From: Candidatus Cohnella colombiensis
GTDB taxonomy: Bacteria; Bacillota; Bacilli; Paenibacillales; Paenibacillaceae
DNA length: 64,000 nt
Direction of reading: 5' to 3'
Assembly: GCA_029203125.1 (NCBI GenBank)
Contig: CP119317.1
Coordinates: forward strand, 2,480,001-2,544,000
The position numbers and the translations under genes are program-made. The notes under the pieces are model-generated. The model saw only the letters and a program-made list of their open reading frames with translations. It made no database searches and was not told the origin of the DNA. Of the stretch, positions 14,988-23,577 are shown piece by piece (position 1 is the stretch's first letter; the number at the start of each line of letters is the position of its first letter).

Positions 14988-17660
14988 TTACTTCGCTTCG
15001 TACCAGTTCGACCCCACGCTTACATCTGCCACAAGGGGAACATCTAGCTGAAGCGCTGCGCTCATCACCTCAGGTACAAGCTTCTCCATCTGTTCCAGCT
15101 CCTCTTCGGGAACCTCGAACACTAATTCATCATGTACTTGCAAAAGCATCCGACTGCGAAGACCATGCTCCTTTAGAGCATCATCCATATGAATCATCGC
15201 AAGCTTGATTATATCTGCTGCTGTGCCTTGAATTGGTGTATTCATGGCAGTACGCTCCGCAAATGAGCGCAAATTAAAGTTAGATGCATTGATTTCCGGT
15301 AATTGTCTACGTCTTTCTAGCAACGTTGTCACATAACCATCCTGTTTTGCTTGCTCTACAATCGTATCCATGTAGCGTCTTACACCCGGGAATGCAGCGA
15401 AATATTGTTCAATGAACGTCGCCGCTTCCTTCCGTGTAATGTTCAAGTTTTGCGACAATCCGTAATCGCTAATCCCATACACGATACCGAAGTTAACTGC
15501 CTTTGCTTGACGACGCATATTCGAATCCACCTGCTCCGCCGATACCCCAAATACATCCATCGCAGTCTTCGTATGCACGTCCATCTTTTTCAAGAAAGCT
15601 TCTTTCAATCCTTCATCACCTGAAATATGCGCAAGGACACGAAGCTCAATTTGAGAATAGTCAGCAGCAAGTATTCGCCAGCCTTGCTCCGAAGGAACGA
15701 ACGCCTTACGAATTTGTCGTCCTTCTTCCATTCGGATCGGGATGTTTTGCAAATTCGGGAATTGACTCGATAATCGTCCCGTTGCGGCGATCGTCTGACG
15801 GTAGTACGTATGAATTTTTCCTGATTCAGTTCTAACTTCCTTTAACAAGCCTTCTATATAGGTAGACTGAAGCTTCGTAAGCTGACGATATTGAAGGATC
15901 AGCCTTACGATTTCATGATATGGCTCTAGCTTTTCTAAAACTTCAGCGTCTGTGGAGTAACCCGTCTTCGTTTTTTTCACAACAGGCAAGCCCAGCTTAT
16001 CGAAGAGTACTTCTCCTAATTGCTTAGGTGAGCCGATGTTAAATTCCACACCTGCAAGTCTGTGAATTTCCTGCATCATCTCTTCAATCCGCTGTCCGAA
16101 CGTAACACCTAGCTCTTCTAGTGCAGATGCATTCACCGATATCCCTTGCTTCTCCATGCCAGCGAGAATTTGGGATAATGGCTGCTCCAGATCATAATAA
16201 AGCCGATGCATGTTCAGTTTCTCCAATTGTTCTGCTTGCTGTGGATAAATTCTACGGATCGCATCCACTTTCGCTGCCAAATGTGCTGATAGCTTATCCT
16301 CATCAGGGATTTGGAACTTCGCACCTTTACCGTATACAGCTTCATCAGAAGAAATTGAAGCTAATCCTTGTTTGTAAAGCAGACCATTCAGTGACGGGTC
16401 GGCTTCCGTAGGATCGAGCAAGTATGCCGCTAATTGAACATCATAAGCTTGGCCCTTCAACCCGATCTGTGACTGAGCTAAGATGAGCTCTGTACGATGC
16501 AGATCATAGCTGATCTTAGATGCATTTGCATCTTCAAGCCATTCAATGAAAGGTTTAGCTCTTACATCAGCTAGTGATTCATAAGGAATAACGTAGATTT
16601 GACTTCCTGCTGCGAGAGCAATTCCGATCCCTACACTTTGATGCGGATTATCACCTACTGCTTCGAGTAGCATCGCTTCGACTTGCGGGAGTGCTGCGAC
16701 GAGAGGGTCCCAGCCTGTTTGATTGACGTTCAAAACCTCATACGAAGGAGGTTGTTCCGCACCTTCAGCTTGTATGGATTGATCTGCACCAGATAGATCC
16801 AACCGCTCAACGAGTGATTTGAACTCGAGCTTGCGTAACGCTGCTGCAAGTGTTGCAGCATCATAGCCTTGCCATACAATATCATCAAGTGTGTGGGACA
16901 ATGGCACCTCACGAAAAATTGTCGCCAGCTGCTTGCTCATCCGTGCATCATCGCTATGTGTTTCTATATTTTCACGAAGCTTACCCTTCAGCTCAGTGAC
17001 GCGGGCAAGCACTTCCTCGACAGTTCCGTACTCGTGCAGTAGCTTTAGCGCTGTCTTCTCACCTACGCCAGCAACGCCAGGTATATTATCGCTTGCGTCA
17101 CCCATGAGACCTTTCAAATCAACAATTTGCGCAGGTACGAGTCCGTATTTCTCATGCACTGCAGCCGGAGTATAACGTTCAACTTCAGTTATACCTTTGC
17201 GAGTTATACATACACTCACGTTGTCCGATGTAAGCTGAAGCATATCCTTATCACCCGAAATAACAACCGCTGTTTTACCTTGGTCCTCTGCAACTTTGGT
17301 AAGTGTACCGATGATATCGTCTGCTTCATAACCTGCAAGCTCAAATTGCGGGATCGAGAATGCTTGAAGCAATTGCTTTAGCAAAGGAAATTGCTCTGAA
17401 AGCTCTGGAGGTGTCTTCTGACGTCCACCTTTATACTCTGCATAACCTTCATGTCGAAACGTCACTTTACCTGCATCGAATGCAACGAGCACATGTGTTG
17501 GTTGTTCTTCTTCAAGAAGCTTTAACAGCATCGTCGTAAATCCGAATACAGCGTTCGTATTTAAACCACTGCTATTCGTTAGTGGAGGGATCGCATAAAA
17601 GGCTCGAAAAATAATACTGTTCCCATCAATTAGCACGAGCTTGTCCTTCTTTTCGCTCAT
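14988..17660 (-). CDS. polA: DNA polymerase I
   Basis: The protein has 890 residues from the ATG at 17660; ATGs at 17669 and 17684 are also in frame, and the GAGGTG site fits 17660 best. The N-terminal 5'-nuclease (LVLIDGNSIIFRAFYA; GYEADDIIGTL) covers about residues 1-290. A 3'-5' exonuclease-like domain spans about 310-480. The family-A polymerase follows: motif A DYSQIELRVLAHISGD, motif B RRQAKAVNFGIVYGIS, motif C VHDELVFEVP. It fills gaps and removes RNA primers. In Bacillales the middle domain usually lacks proofreading residues; I did not verify each one here. Confidence 0.97.
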   Translation of the reverse strand: MSEKKDKLVLIDGNSIIFRAFYAIPPLTNSSGLNTNAVFGFTTMLLKLLEEEQPTHVLVAFDAGKVTFRHEGYAEYKGGRQKTPPELSEQFPLLKQLLQAFSIPQFELAGYEADDIIGTLTKVAEDQGKTAVVISGDKDMLQLTSDNVSVCITRKGITEVERYTPAAVHEKYGLVPAQIVDLKGLMGDASDNIPGVAGVGEKTALKLLHEYGTVEEVLARVTELKGKLRENIETHSDDARMSKQLATIFREVPLSHTLDDIVWQGYDAATLAAALRKLEFKSLVERLDLSGADQSIQAEGAEQPPSYEVLNVNQTGWDPLVAALPQVEAMLLEAVGDNPHQSVGIGIALAAGSQIYVIPYESLADVRAKPFIEWLEDANASKISYDLHRTELILAQSQIGLKGQAYDVQLAAYLLDPTEADPSLNGLLYKQGLASISSDEAVYGKGAKFQIPDEDKLSAHLAAKVDAIRRIYPQQAEQLEKLNMHRLYYDLEQPLSQILAGMEKQGISVNASALEELGVTFGQRIEEMMQEIHRLAGVEFNIGSPKQLGEVLFDKLGLPVVKKTKTGYSTDAEVLEKLEPYHEIVRLILQYRQLTKLQSTYIEGLLKEVRTESGKIHTYYRQTIAATGRLSSQFPNLQNIPIRMEEGRQIRKAFVPSEQGWRILAADYSQIELRVLAHISGDEGLKEAFLKKMDVHTKTAMDVFGVSAEQVDSNMRRQAKAVNFGIVYGISDYGLSQNLNITRKEAATFIEQYFAAFPGVRRYMDTIVEQAKQDGYVTTLLERRRQLPEINASNFNLRSFAERTAMNTPIQGTAADIIKLAMIHMDDALKEHGLRSRMLLQVHDELVFEVPEEELEQMEKLVPEVMSAALQLDVPLVADVSVGSNWYEAK

Positions 17661-17815
17661 CTTTTTCATCCACCTCGCCGACATTTTCTATATCGACATC
17701 ATACCATAAGGCTAACTGTGTCGCACCAATCCACACTTTACTAATGCTATAGACTACTCTGTCAAATCCATTCGGTTATTATATTGGATTGACCTATCCT
17801 GTGGTTCACATTCAG

Positions 17816-18111
17816 ACTTCCTGACTTCCTGTCTTCCTGACTTCCTGCCTTCCTGTCTTCCTGTCTTCGTGACTTCCTGTCTTCCTGTCTCCCTGTCTCC
17901 CTGTCTCCCTGTCTCCCTGTCTTCCTGAATTCCTGTCTTCCTGACTTCCTGTCTTCCTGTCTTCCTGTCTTCCTGTCTTCCTGTCTTCCTGTCTTCCTGT
18001 CTTCCTGTCTTCCTGTCTCCCTGTCTCCCTGTCTCCCTGTCTTCCTGAATTCCTGTCTTCCTGACTTCCTGTCTTCCTGTCTTCCTGTCTTCCTGTCTTC
18101 CTGTCTTCCTG
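17816..18111. repeat. octanucleotide tandem array, 37 units
   Basis: The unit is (t/a)cttcctg, repeated 37 times without any phase shift (296 bp). Variants are tctccctg, aattcctg, ccttcctg and tcttcgtg. The variant pattern repeats with a 120-bp (15-unit) period: the runs of tctccctg followed by tcttcctg-aattcctg-tcttcctg-acttcctg occur twice. One strand is pure polypyrimidine apart from the g and a positions. Because 8 is not a multiple of 3, all frames encode similar KTGRQEDR-type peptides, so open frames here carry no coding evidence. It fills most of the polA/EAL gap (17661-18251). Confidence 0.97.
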
Positions 18112-18208
18112 TTGCAAAAATTCAGCAATCACGATGATTTAAGGCGGGAAAACCGCTTTAAATGCGCTACACTCGCGCTGCACGATGATGGATCATGCCT
18201 AAACACAA

Positions 18209-18242
18209 CAAAAAAACTAAGCAGAAGGTATCTCCGCTTAGT
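18209..18242 (-). terminator. terminator of the pst-phoU-EAL operon
   Basis: On the minus strand ACTAAGC and GCTTAGT form a 7-bp stem around a 13-nt loop, followed by seven T. It lies 10 nt after the EAL gene stop. Confidence 0.85.
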
Positions 18243-18251
18243 CTCTCCAAA

Positions 18252-19469
18252 CTATTTATGTGTGACTGGCTTTTCACTTGGTCTACCTAATAAGTATCCT
18301 TGCCCATAATCAAACCCGATTGCACGGACAAGCCTTAATTCTTCTGGACGTTCAATTCCTTCTGCTACCGTACGAATATTCATACGCTTTGCATATCTGA
18401 TGAACGTTCGCAGCATATGCTTCTTCATCTCGTCTTGATCTGCATTGCTGATTAAGGATCGATCAACCTTTATGTAATCTGGATTCAGCTCCACGATCGA
18501 CTGAAGCGATGAATACCCTGCCCCCGCATCATCAATCGCGATCTCATATCCCTGATCACGGTAGTGAACCAGAATTTTCTTCGCAGCGTTAAAGTCATCA
18601 ATCGAGCTGCGCTCCGTTAATTCCAAGACGACCTGATCCGGCTTCAACCCGCGTTCCTGAAGCCACCTCACTGTTTGTCCCGATACAAAATGGGGATCAT
18701 TCATAATTCCCATAGATACATTCATGAAGATTTTCTGTTTCGTCTCTAGCTCAGGACAGTAACGAATCGCTGTCTCTCTTGCTAAACGATCAAGTGCAAA
18801 ATCTTGATGATGTCGCTCTGCGAACTTGAACAATGCGAGAGGCCCATCGAACAAGCTACCTTCCGGACAACGAGTTAACGACTCATAACCAAATATTTTC
18901 CCATCGGCGAGCTTCGTTATCGGTTGATAGACACTCTTGATACTTCTTTCCTTAAGCATTCGATCGAGCTCTACTTGCAAATTCCAGTGCTCCTGATCTT
19001 GGAGTGATGCGTTCATCTGAGCACTTACTTTCATCACACCTTCATAGATTACAGATCGCAAAGAGAGTTCATTCCATCCACTCAGCACAGCAAATCCAAT
19101 GCCTCTTTCTTGATACCGCAAATCATTGAGAGTTTCTCTACCTCTTCCTCCTGCTTGCGTATCGATCGCTTTCTGAAGACGATTAGATAAACCTCTTAAA
19201 TAATCATCTGCATCAGACAGGGTAAGATGGCTTGGCAGAACTGCATATAGCCATAGATGGGTGTGGATTGCATCAGCAAACCAAATATCTCTTCTGCCCA
19301 TCGTTTCAAGGATCCATCCTTGCCAATCGAAATTATTCTCATGGAATTGGGCCGCATAACCACTAATAAAATCAGCTAGATCGATGCCAATAAGTCCTAT
19401 ATGCTTCTCATGATCAGATGAAGTTGCAAGACGATCCATACCGAACCAAGACGTTGTTCTCATCATCAT
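18252..19469 (-). CDS. EAL-domain protein, probable c-di-GMP phosphodiesterase
   Basis: The protein has 405 residues. The N-terminal ~165 residues contain no recognised domain. The C-terminal EAL domain keeps the key acidic residues: ESLTR (the EAL motif), MNVSMG with its Asn, LELTERS, AIDDAGAGYSSL (the DD pair), YIKVDRSLI, VAEGIE and GQGYLLGRP. Hydrolysis of c-di-GMP is therefore plausible. The ATG at 19469 directly abuts the phoU stop and has no clear ribosome site of its own, so translation probably depends on phoU. It is the last gene before the operon terminator. Its place in a phosphate operon is unusual. Confidence 0.88.
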   Translation of the reverse strand: MMMRTTSWFGMDRLATSSDHEKHIGLIGIDLADFISGYAAQFHENNFDWQGWILETMGRRDIWFADAIHTHLWLYAVLPSHLTLSDADDYLRGLSNRLQKAIDTQAGGRGRETLNDLRYQERGIGFAVLSGWNELSLRSVIYEGVMKVSAQMNASLQDQEHWNLQVELDRMLKERSIKSVYQPITKLADGKIFGYESLTRCPEGSLFDGPLALFKFAERHHQDFALDRLARETAIRYCPELETKQKIFMNVSMGIMNDPHFVSGQTVRWLQERGLKPDQVVLELTERSSIDDFNAAKKILVHYRDQGYEIAIDDAGAGYSSLQSIVELNPDYIKVDRSLISNADQDEMKKHMLRTFIRYAKRMNIRTVAEGIERPEELRLVRAIGFDYGQGYLLGRPSEKPVTHK

Positions 19470-20132
19470 TTATGCGTTCAACTCAGGACGCTTCCCTGTC
19501 ACAAGATAAACAACACTCTCACTAATGTTCGTCGCATGATCCGCAATTCTTTCGATAAAGCGACTAACGAAAGTAAGCAACATAGCCTGGCCTACAACTT
19601 TGGGGTTCTCTACCATCATCGAAAATAACTCACGGAAAATCTGAGAGTACAGCGCATCTACTTCATCGTCATCCTTCGCACTCTTATAAGCGAGATCGAT
19701 GTTTTCTGTTACATACGACTGAACAGACTCTGTAATCATCGTACTTACAAGCTCTGCCATGCGAGGAATATCAAGCAGTGGCTTAATGAGCGTCTGGCCT
19801 TCTAGTCGAATAACGGTCTTAGCAATATCGACGGAAAGGTCGCCCATACGCTCCAAATCTGAAGAAATTTTGAAAGCAATCAAAATACGACGAAGATCTT
19901 TCGCTACAGGCTGTTGCGTCGCAATCAACTTCGCACCAATTTCACTTATCTTCTCTTCCATTTGATTTAGCTCACGGTCTGCATTCACGATCAGCGTTGC
20001 CTTCTCGACATCAATTGTCTTGAGCGCTTCAATCGCTTGCATCATTGCTTGATTCACTTGCGAACCCATCGAAGCGAGCAGAATCTGCATCTCTTCTAAC
20101 TCTTGATCGAACTCTCTACGTTTCACCATCAT
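19470..20132 (-). CDS. phoU: phosphate transport regulator PhoU
   Basis: The 220 residues are family length and all-helical, with two PhoU repeats. The metal-binding-type motif E-x3-D appears as LERMGDLSVDIAKT and again as FIERIADHATNISESVVYL. PhoU bridges the Pst transporter and the PhoR kinase and keeps phosphate uptake in check. Two ATGs stand at the start (20132, 20129) after GGAGG. It follows pstB2 by 21 nt and is followed without a gap by the EAL gene. Confidence 0.96.
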   Translation of the reverse strand: MMVKRREFDQELEEMQILLASMGSQVNQAMMQAIEALKTIDVEKATLIVNADRELNQMEEKISEIGAKLIATQQPVAKDLRRILIAFKISSDLERMGDLSVDIAKTVIRLEGQTLIKPLLDIPRMAELVSTMITESVQSYVTENIDLAYKSAKDDDEVDALYSQIFRELFSMMVENPKVVGQAMLLTFVSRFIERIADHATNISESVVYLVTGKRPELNA

Positions 20133-20153
20133 CTAACATCATCCTCCCCAGAA

Positions 20154-20909
20154 TCAACCGAATCTGCCACTAATATAATCTTCCGCGCGTTGGTCCTTCG
20201 GATTGGAAAAGAGTTGTTCTGTATCCGAATATTCAACGATTTCACCATTTAAGAAGAATGCCGTTTGCTGCGAAACTCTGGCAGCTTGATGCATGTTATG
20301 AGTAACCATAACAATCGTATAGCGATCTTTCAGCTCTTGAGCCAGCTCTTCAATCTTCAATGTCGAGATCGGATCAAGCGCAGAGGTAGCTTCATCCATG
20401 AGCAGTATATCAGGCTCAACAGCGAGTGCACGCGCAATACAGAGACGTTGTTGCTGTCCCCCAGATATGCTGAGCGCTGAACGCTTAAGATGATCCTTAA
20501 CCTCTCCCCAAAGTGCAGCAGAACGCAAACTATTTTCTACGATTTCATCTAGCTTTCTGCGATCGGTAATTCCGTGGAGTCTTGGGCCATAAGCAATGTT
20601 ATCATAGATTGACTTAGGAAATGGATTCGGTTGTTGAAACACCATACCGACTTTTTTGCGAAGAATTTCTACATCTACTTCATTCGAGTAGATATCCGTA
20701 CCGGCAATCGCAACTGTGCCGTCAATCCGTGTGTCCGGGATCATATCATTCATGCGGTTCAGCGTGCGAAGTAACGTGGATTTACCACAACCAGACGGTC
20801 CGATGAATGCAGTTATGGCTTTCTCCGGAATGTTAAGTGAAACACTCTTTAATGCGTGGAATTGTCCATAGTACAAATTCAATCCATTGATTTTGATAAT
20901 TGCACTCAT
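20154..20909 (-). CDS. pstB: phosphate ABC transporter ATP-binding protein PstB (copy 2)
   Basis: The protein has 251 residues from the ATG at 20909, with AAGGAG 8 nt upstream. A longer reading to 21032 has no supporting site and overlaps pstB1. It has Walker A GPSGCGKSTLLR, signature SISGGQQQRLCIARALA and Walker B ILLMDEATSALD. It energises phosphate import. It is one of two adjacent PstB genes, as in the B. subtilis pst operon (pstBA, pstBB). The Walker B form DEATSALD differs from DEPASALD in copy 1. Confidence 0.95.
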   Translation of the reverse strand: MSAIIKINGLNLYYGQFHALKSVSLNIPEKAITAFIGPSGCGKSTLLRTLNRMNDMIPDTRIDGTVAIAGTDIYSNEVDVEILRKKVGMVFQQPNPFPKSIYDNIAYGPRLHGITDRRKLDEIVENSLRSAALWGEVKDHLKRSALSISGGQQQRLCIARALAVEPDILLMDEATSALDPISTLKIEELAQELKDRYTIVMVTHNMHQAARVSQQTAFFLNGEIVEYSDTEQLFSNPKDQRAEDYISGRFG

Positions 20910-20940
20910 CTTCAAATCTCCTTCGTAATTGGTAATGAGA

Positions 20941-21699
20941 TTACCCGAATCGTCCTGAAATATAATCGCTTGTTTCAACTTTCTGTGGGTTCGTAAACAT
21001 CTTGCCCGTCTCATCGATCTCAACAAGATCACCCATAAGGAAAAATGCGGTTCGATCTGAAATACGTGCTGCTTGTTGCATGTTATGCGTTACGATGATG
21101 ATGCAATATTCCTTCTTCAGCTCTCCAATGAGCTCTTCAATCTTCGAAGTCGAAATGGGATCCAACGCCGAAGCCGGCTCATCCATCAAAATGATATCAG
21201 GAGTAACCGCAATCGATCTCGCAATACAAAGACGTTGTTGCTGCCCGCCTGAAAGTGCAAGCGCTGAAGAATGAAGACGATCCTTCGTTTCATTCCACAA
21301 TGCCGCTTTCGTAAGCGACTCCTCTACGATTTCATCGAGCATCGACTTTTTTTTAATTCCGTGATACCTTGGACCGAAAGCAACGTTCTCATAAATCGAT
21401 TTGTGAAATGGATTAGGCTTTTGCCATACCATTCCAATTCTTTGCCTTAGCGCTGTAACATCGGTAGAAGGACTATTAATGTCCCGATCCTTTATCCATA
21501 TTTCACCAGTTACCTTTGAGCTTTCGATAAGATCATTCATCCGATTCAAGCTTCGTAGAAAGGTCGATTTACCACAGCCTGAGGGTCCGATTAAGGCAGT
21601 TACTTGCTTCTGTTCAAAGTCAATTGAAATGTCATTTACAGCCCGGGTTTGTCCGTAAAACACTGATAATTTTCGAGTAGATAATCCAAAGCTAGCCAT
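20941..21699 (-). CDS. pstB: phosphate ABC transporter ATP-binding protein PstB (copy 1)
   Basis: The protein has 252 residues with Walker A GPSGCGKSTFLR, signature ALSGGQQQRLCIARSIA and Walker B IILMDEPASALD. It carries the PstB hallmark SRNMND-like stretch (RSLNRMNDLIE). It lies 14 nt after pstA1 and 31 nt before the second pstB. The ribosome site is GGGGGGAG. Since two permease pairs exist in this locus, the two ATPases may serve one pair each or both; sequence alone does not decide. Confidence 0.95.
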   Translation of the reverse strand: MASFGLSTRKLSVFYGQTRAVNDISIDFEQKQVTALIGPSGCGKSTFLRSLNRMNDLIESSKVTGEIWIKDRDINSPSTDVTALRQRIGMVWQKPNPFHKSIYENVAFGPRYHGIKKKSMLDEIVEESLTKAALWNETKDRLHSSALALSGGQQQRLCIARSIAVTPDIILMDEPASALDPISTSKIEELIGELKKEYCIIIVTHNMQQAARISDRTAFFLMGDLVEIDETGKMFTNPQKVETSDYISGRFG

Positions 21700-21713
21700 C
21701 GTTTTTCTCCCCC

Positions 21714-22601
21714 CTATTTAATAGCTGTAAACTTACGATACATATACCGTCCTAGCCATCTCGCACTTAAGTTAAACAGAAGTACTGTAATGACGAGTAC
21801 AGCGGATGCACCAGCGGCAATTTGGGCAGCATCAGGGGCAAGACCCTCTGAGTTAACTTTCCAAATATGAACCGCAAGTGTTTCAGCAGGGCGGAATGGA
21901 TTAAGCGGTGAAAATGGACTGAAAGGATTCCAATCTGTAAAGTCCAAACGTGGCGAACTCATCCCTGCTGTGAATAGTAATGCAGCAGCTTCTCCAAACA
22001 CGCGTCCAGCAGCTAAAATTGTTCCGCTAAGAATAACAGGAATCCCAATCGGAATCATGACCGATCTGATCGTTTTCCATTTCGAGATACCAAGCGCCAA
22101 GCTCGCTTCCTTCTGCTCCTTTGGCACTGACTTCAGACCTTGCTCTGTAATCCGTACCATTAATGGCAAATTGAACACCGTTAAAGCTAGCGCTCCAGAG
22201 AAGAGGGAGAACCCAAAGCCAAACAAATTAACAAGAACTAGTAAGCCGAACAAACCTACTACGATCGATGGAAACGAGGATAATACTTCTACGATGAGTC
22301 GAATGAAGTTCGTAAATTTACTCGGCTTCGCATACTCACTCATATAAATTCCTGCGCCTAATCCGATCGGAATCGTAATGATCATCGTCAACACCAAAAG
22401 GAAGATCGAGTTAAAGAGCTGCGGTCCTATGCCACCGCCCTTACGGAAGGACTGTGGTGCAGAAGTTAAGAAATCAAAACTAATGTGGCTTAGTCCCCGC
22501 ACAAGAATATAGCCAAGAAGACCCGCAAGCACTAAAACGATCACACTAGCCAACATAATAATGATTGTTGTTGCCACTTTATCTGCTGTCTTTGCTTTCA
22601 T
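21714..22601 (-). CDS. pstA: phosphate ABC transporter permease PstA (copy 1)
   Basis: The 295-residue protein has about six membrane segments. The binding-protein-dependent permease EAA loop is visible in EASLALGISKWKTIRSVMIP, and PstA features FGFGFSLFSGALALTVFNLP and AGRVFGEAAALLFTAG are present. Its ATG overlaps the pstC1 stop (ATGA at 22598-22601). With PstC it forms the phosphate channel, driven by PstB. Confidence 0.95.
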   Translation of the reverse strand: MKAKTADKVATTIIIMLASVIVLVLAGLLGYILVRGLSHISFDFLTSAPQSFRKGGGIGPQLFNSIFLLVLTMIITIPIGLGAGIYMSEYAKPSKFTNFIRLIVEVLSSFPSIVVGLFGLLVLVNLFGFGFSLFSGALALTVFNLPLMVRITEQGLKSVPKEQKEASLALGISKWKTIRSVMIPIGIPVILSGTILAAGRVFGEAAALLFTAGMSSPRLDFTDWNPFSPFSPLNPFRPAETLAVHIWKVNSEGLAPDAAQIAAGASAVLVITVLLFNLSARWLGRYMYRKFTAIK

Positions 22602-23503
22602 CCGAGCTTCGATCTCCTTTCAAGCCAGCGTACGATGAATACGAATACGAACGTCATAAGCATAAGAATCATCGCTAATGACCAAAGCACATTGTTTTGT
22701 ATCGAATTCATTGCTGTATTCCCCATGCTCAATGTTATCGCACTCGTTAATGTCGATGTCGATTCAAATAGCGAGCGCGGTATGTGAGGAGCATTCCCGA
22801 TTACCATCTGTACAGCCAATGCCTCACCGAAAGCACGCGCAATCCCGAGCACTATCCCGGTAAGCTGTGCAGGAAGCGTCGTTGGTAGCACGATTCGATA
22901 GATCGTTTGCCAACGAGTCGCACCTAGTGCGTAGGAGCCTTCCTTCAACCCTTTCGGCAAAGCAGCGAGCGCATCTGTGGATATTGACGTAATAATCGGC
23001 AGAATCATAACAGATAATACCACGGCACCAGCGGCAATCCCTACCCCTTGACCAGGAAACCAATCTCTGAACAACGGTACGATGACGCTTAGCCCAACAA
23101 AGCCATATACAACAGACGGAATACCGGCAAGCAGTTCAATTACCGGTTGCAAATACTTACGTCCGAAATTAGGTGCAATTTCGACCATAAACACCGCTGC
23201 ACAAAAGCTGAGCGGTGCTGCAATAATTGCTGCAAGTAATGATGTGCTAAAGGAACCCACAATAAAAGGAAGTGCACCAAACAGTGGAATATCAGCATCC
23301 GGGCTCCACTTCAATCCTGTAAGTAAATCAAGCGGATTGACATGGTTAACGAAAAAGGTGCTTAACCCTTTAGATGCAACAAAATAAACCAATGAGAATA
23401 TAGACACAATGAGAAACAGAATACAGATCGTCGTATAGATCCGTCCTACCCATTCCTCAGCAATATGTGGCGTACCTTGTTGTCGATCATGCGACTTTGC
23501 CAT
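22598..23503 (-). CDS. pstC: phosphate ABC transporter permease PstC (copy 1)
   Basis: This is a 301-residue, six-segment permease. Family signs are LLAGIPSVVYGFVGLSVIVP, the EAA-type loop EGSYALGATRWQTIYRIVLP and ARAFGEALAVQMVIGNA. It partners with PstA1 (4-nt overlap). It is separated from pstS1 by a 74-nt gap that holds a perfect 18-bp hairpin, which may set different protein levels for the binding protein and the permease. Confidence 0.95.
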   Translation of the reverse strand: MAKSHDRQQGTPHIAEEWVGRIYTTICILFLIVSIFSLVYFVASKGLSTFFVNHVNPLDLLTGLKWSPDADIPLFGALPFIVGSFSTSLLAAIIAAPLSFCAAVFMVEIAPNFGRKYLQPVIELLAGIPSVVYGFVGLSVIVPLFRDWFPGQGVGIAAGAVVLSVMILPIITSISTDALAALPKGLKEGSYALGATRWQTIYRIVLPTTLPAQLTGIVLGIARAFGEALAVQMVIGNAPHIPRSLFESTSTLTSAITLSMGNTAMNSIQNNVLWSLAMILMLMTFVFVFIVRWLERRSKLG

Positions 23504-23520
23504 CGTTTTCTCTCCTTACA

Positions 23521-23559
23521 AAGTCAATCAAGAGGTGATTCTCACCTCTTGATTGACTT
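23521..23559 (-). other. perfect 18-bp hairpin between pstS1 and pstC1
   Basis: AAGTCAATCAAGAGGTGA at 23521-23538 is the exact inverse complement of 23542-23559, with a 3-nt loop. There is no T tract on either strand. It lies 18 nt after the pstS1 stop and 17 nt before the pstC1 start. This suits an RNA-stability or partial-attenuation element that keeps pstS1 mRNA more abundant than the rest of the operon. Confidence 0.85.
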
Positions 23560-23577
23560 TTGATGTGTCGCTGATGA

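Noticed and set aside
17754..18132. Two long overlapping reading frames of KTGRQEDR-type repeats on the minus strand
   Set aside because: An 8-bp repeat without stops is open in every frame. Both frames give the same peptide, there is no ribosome site, and composition is unlike the neighbours.
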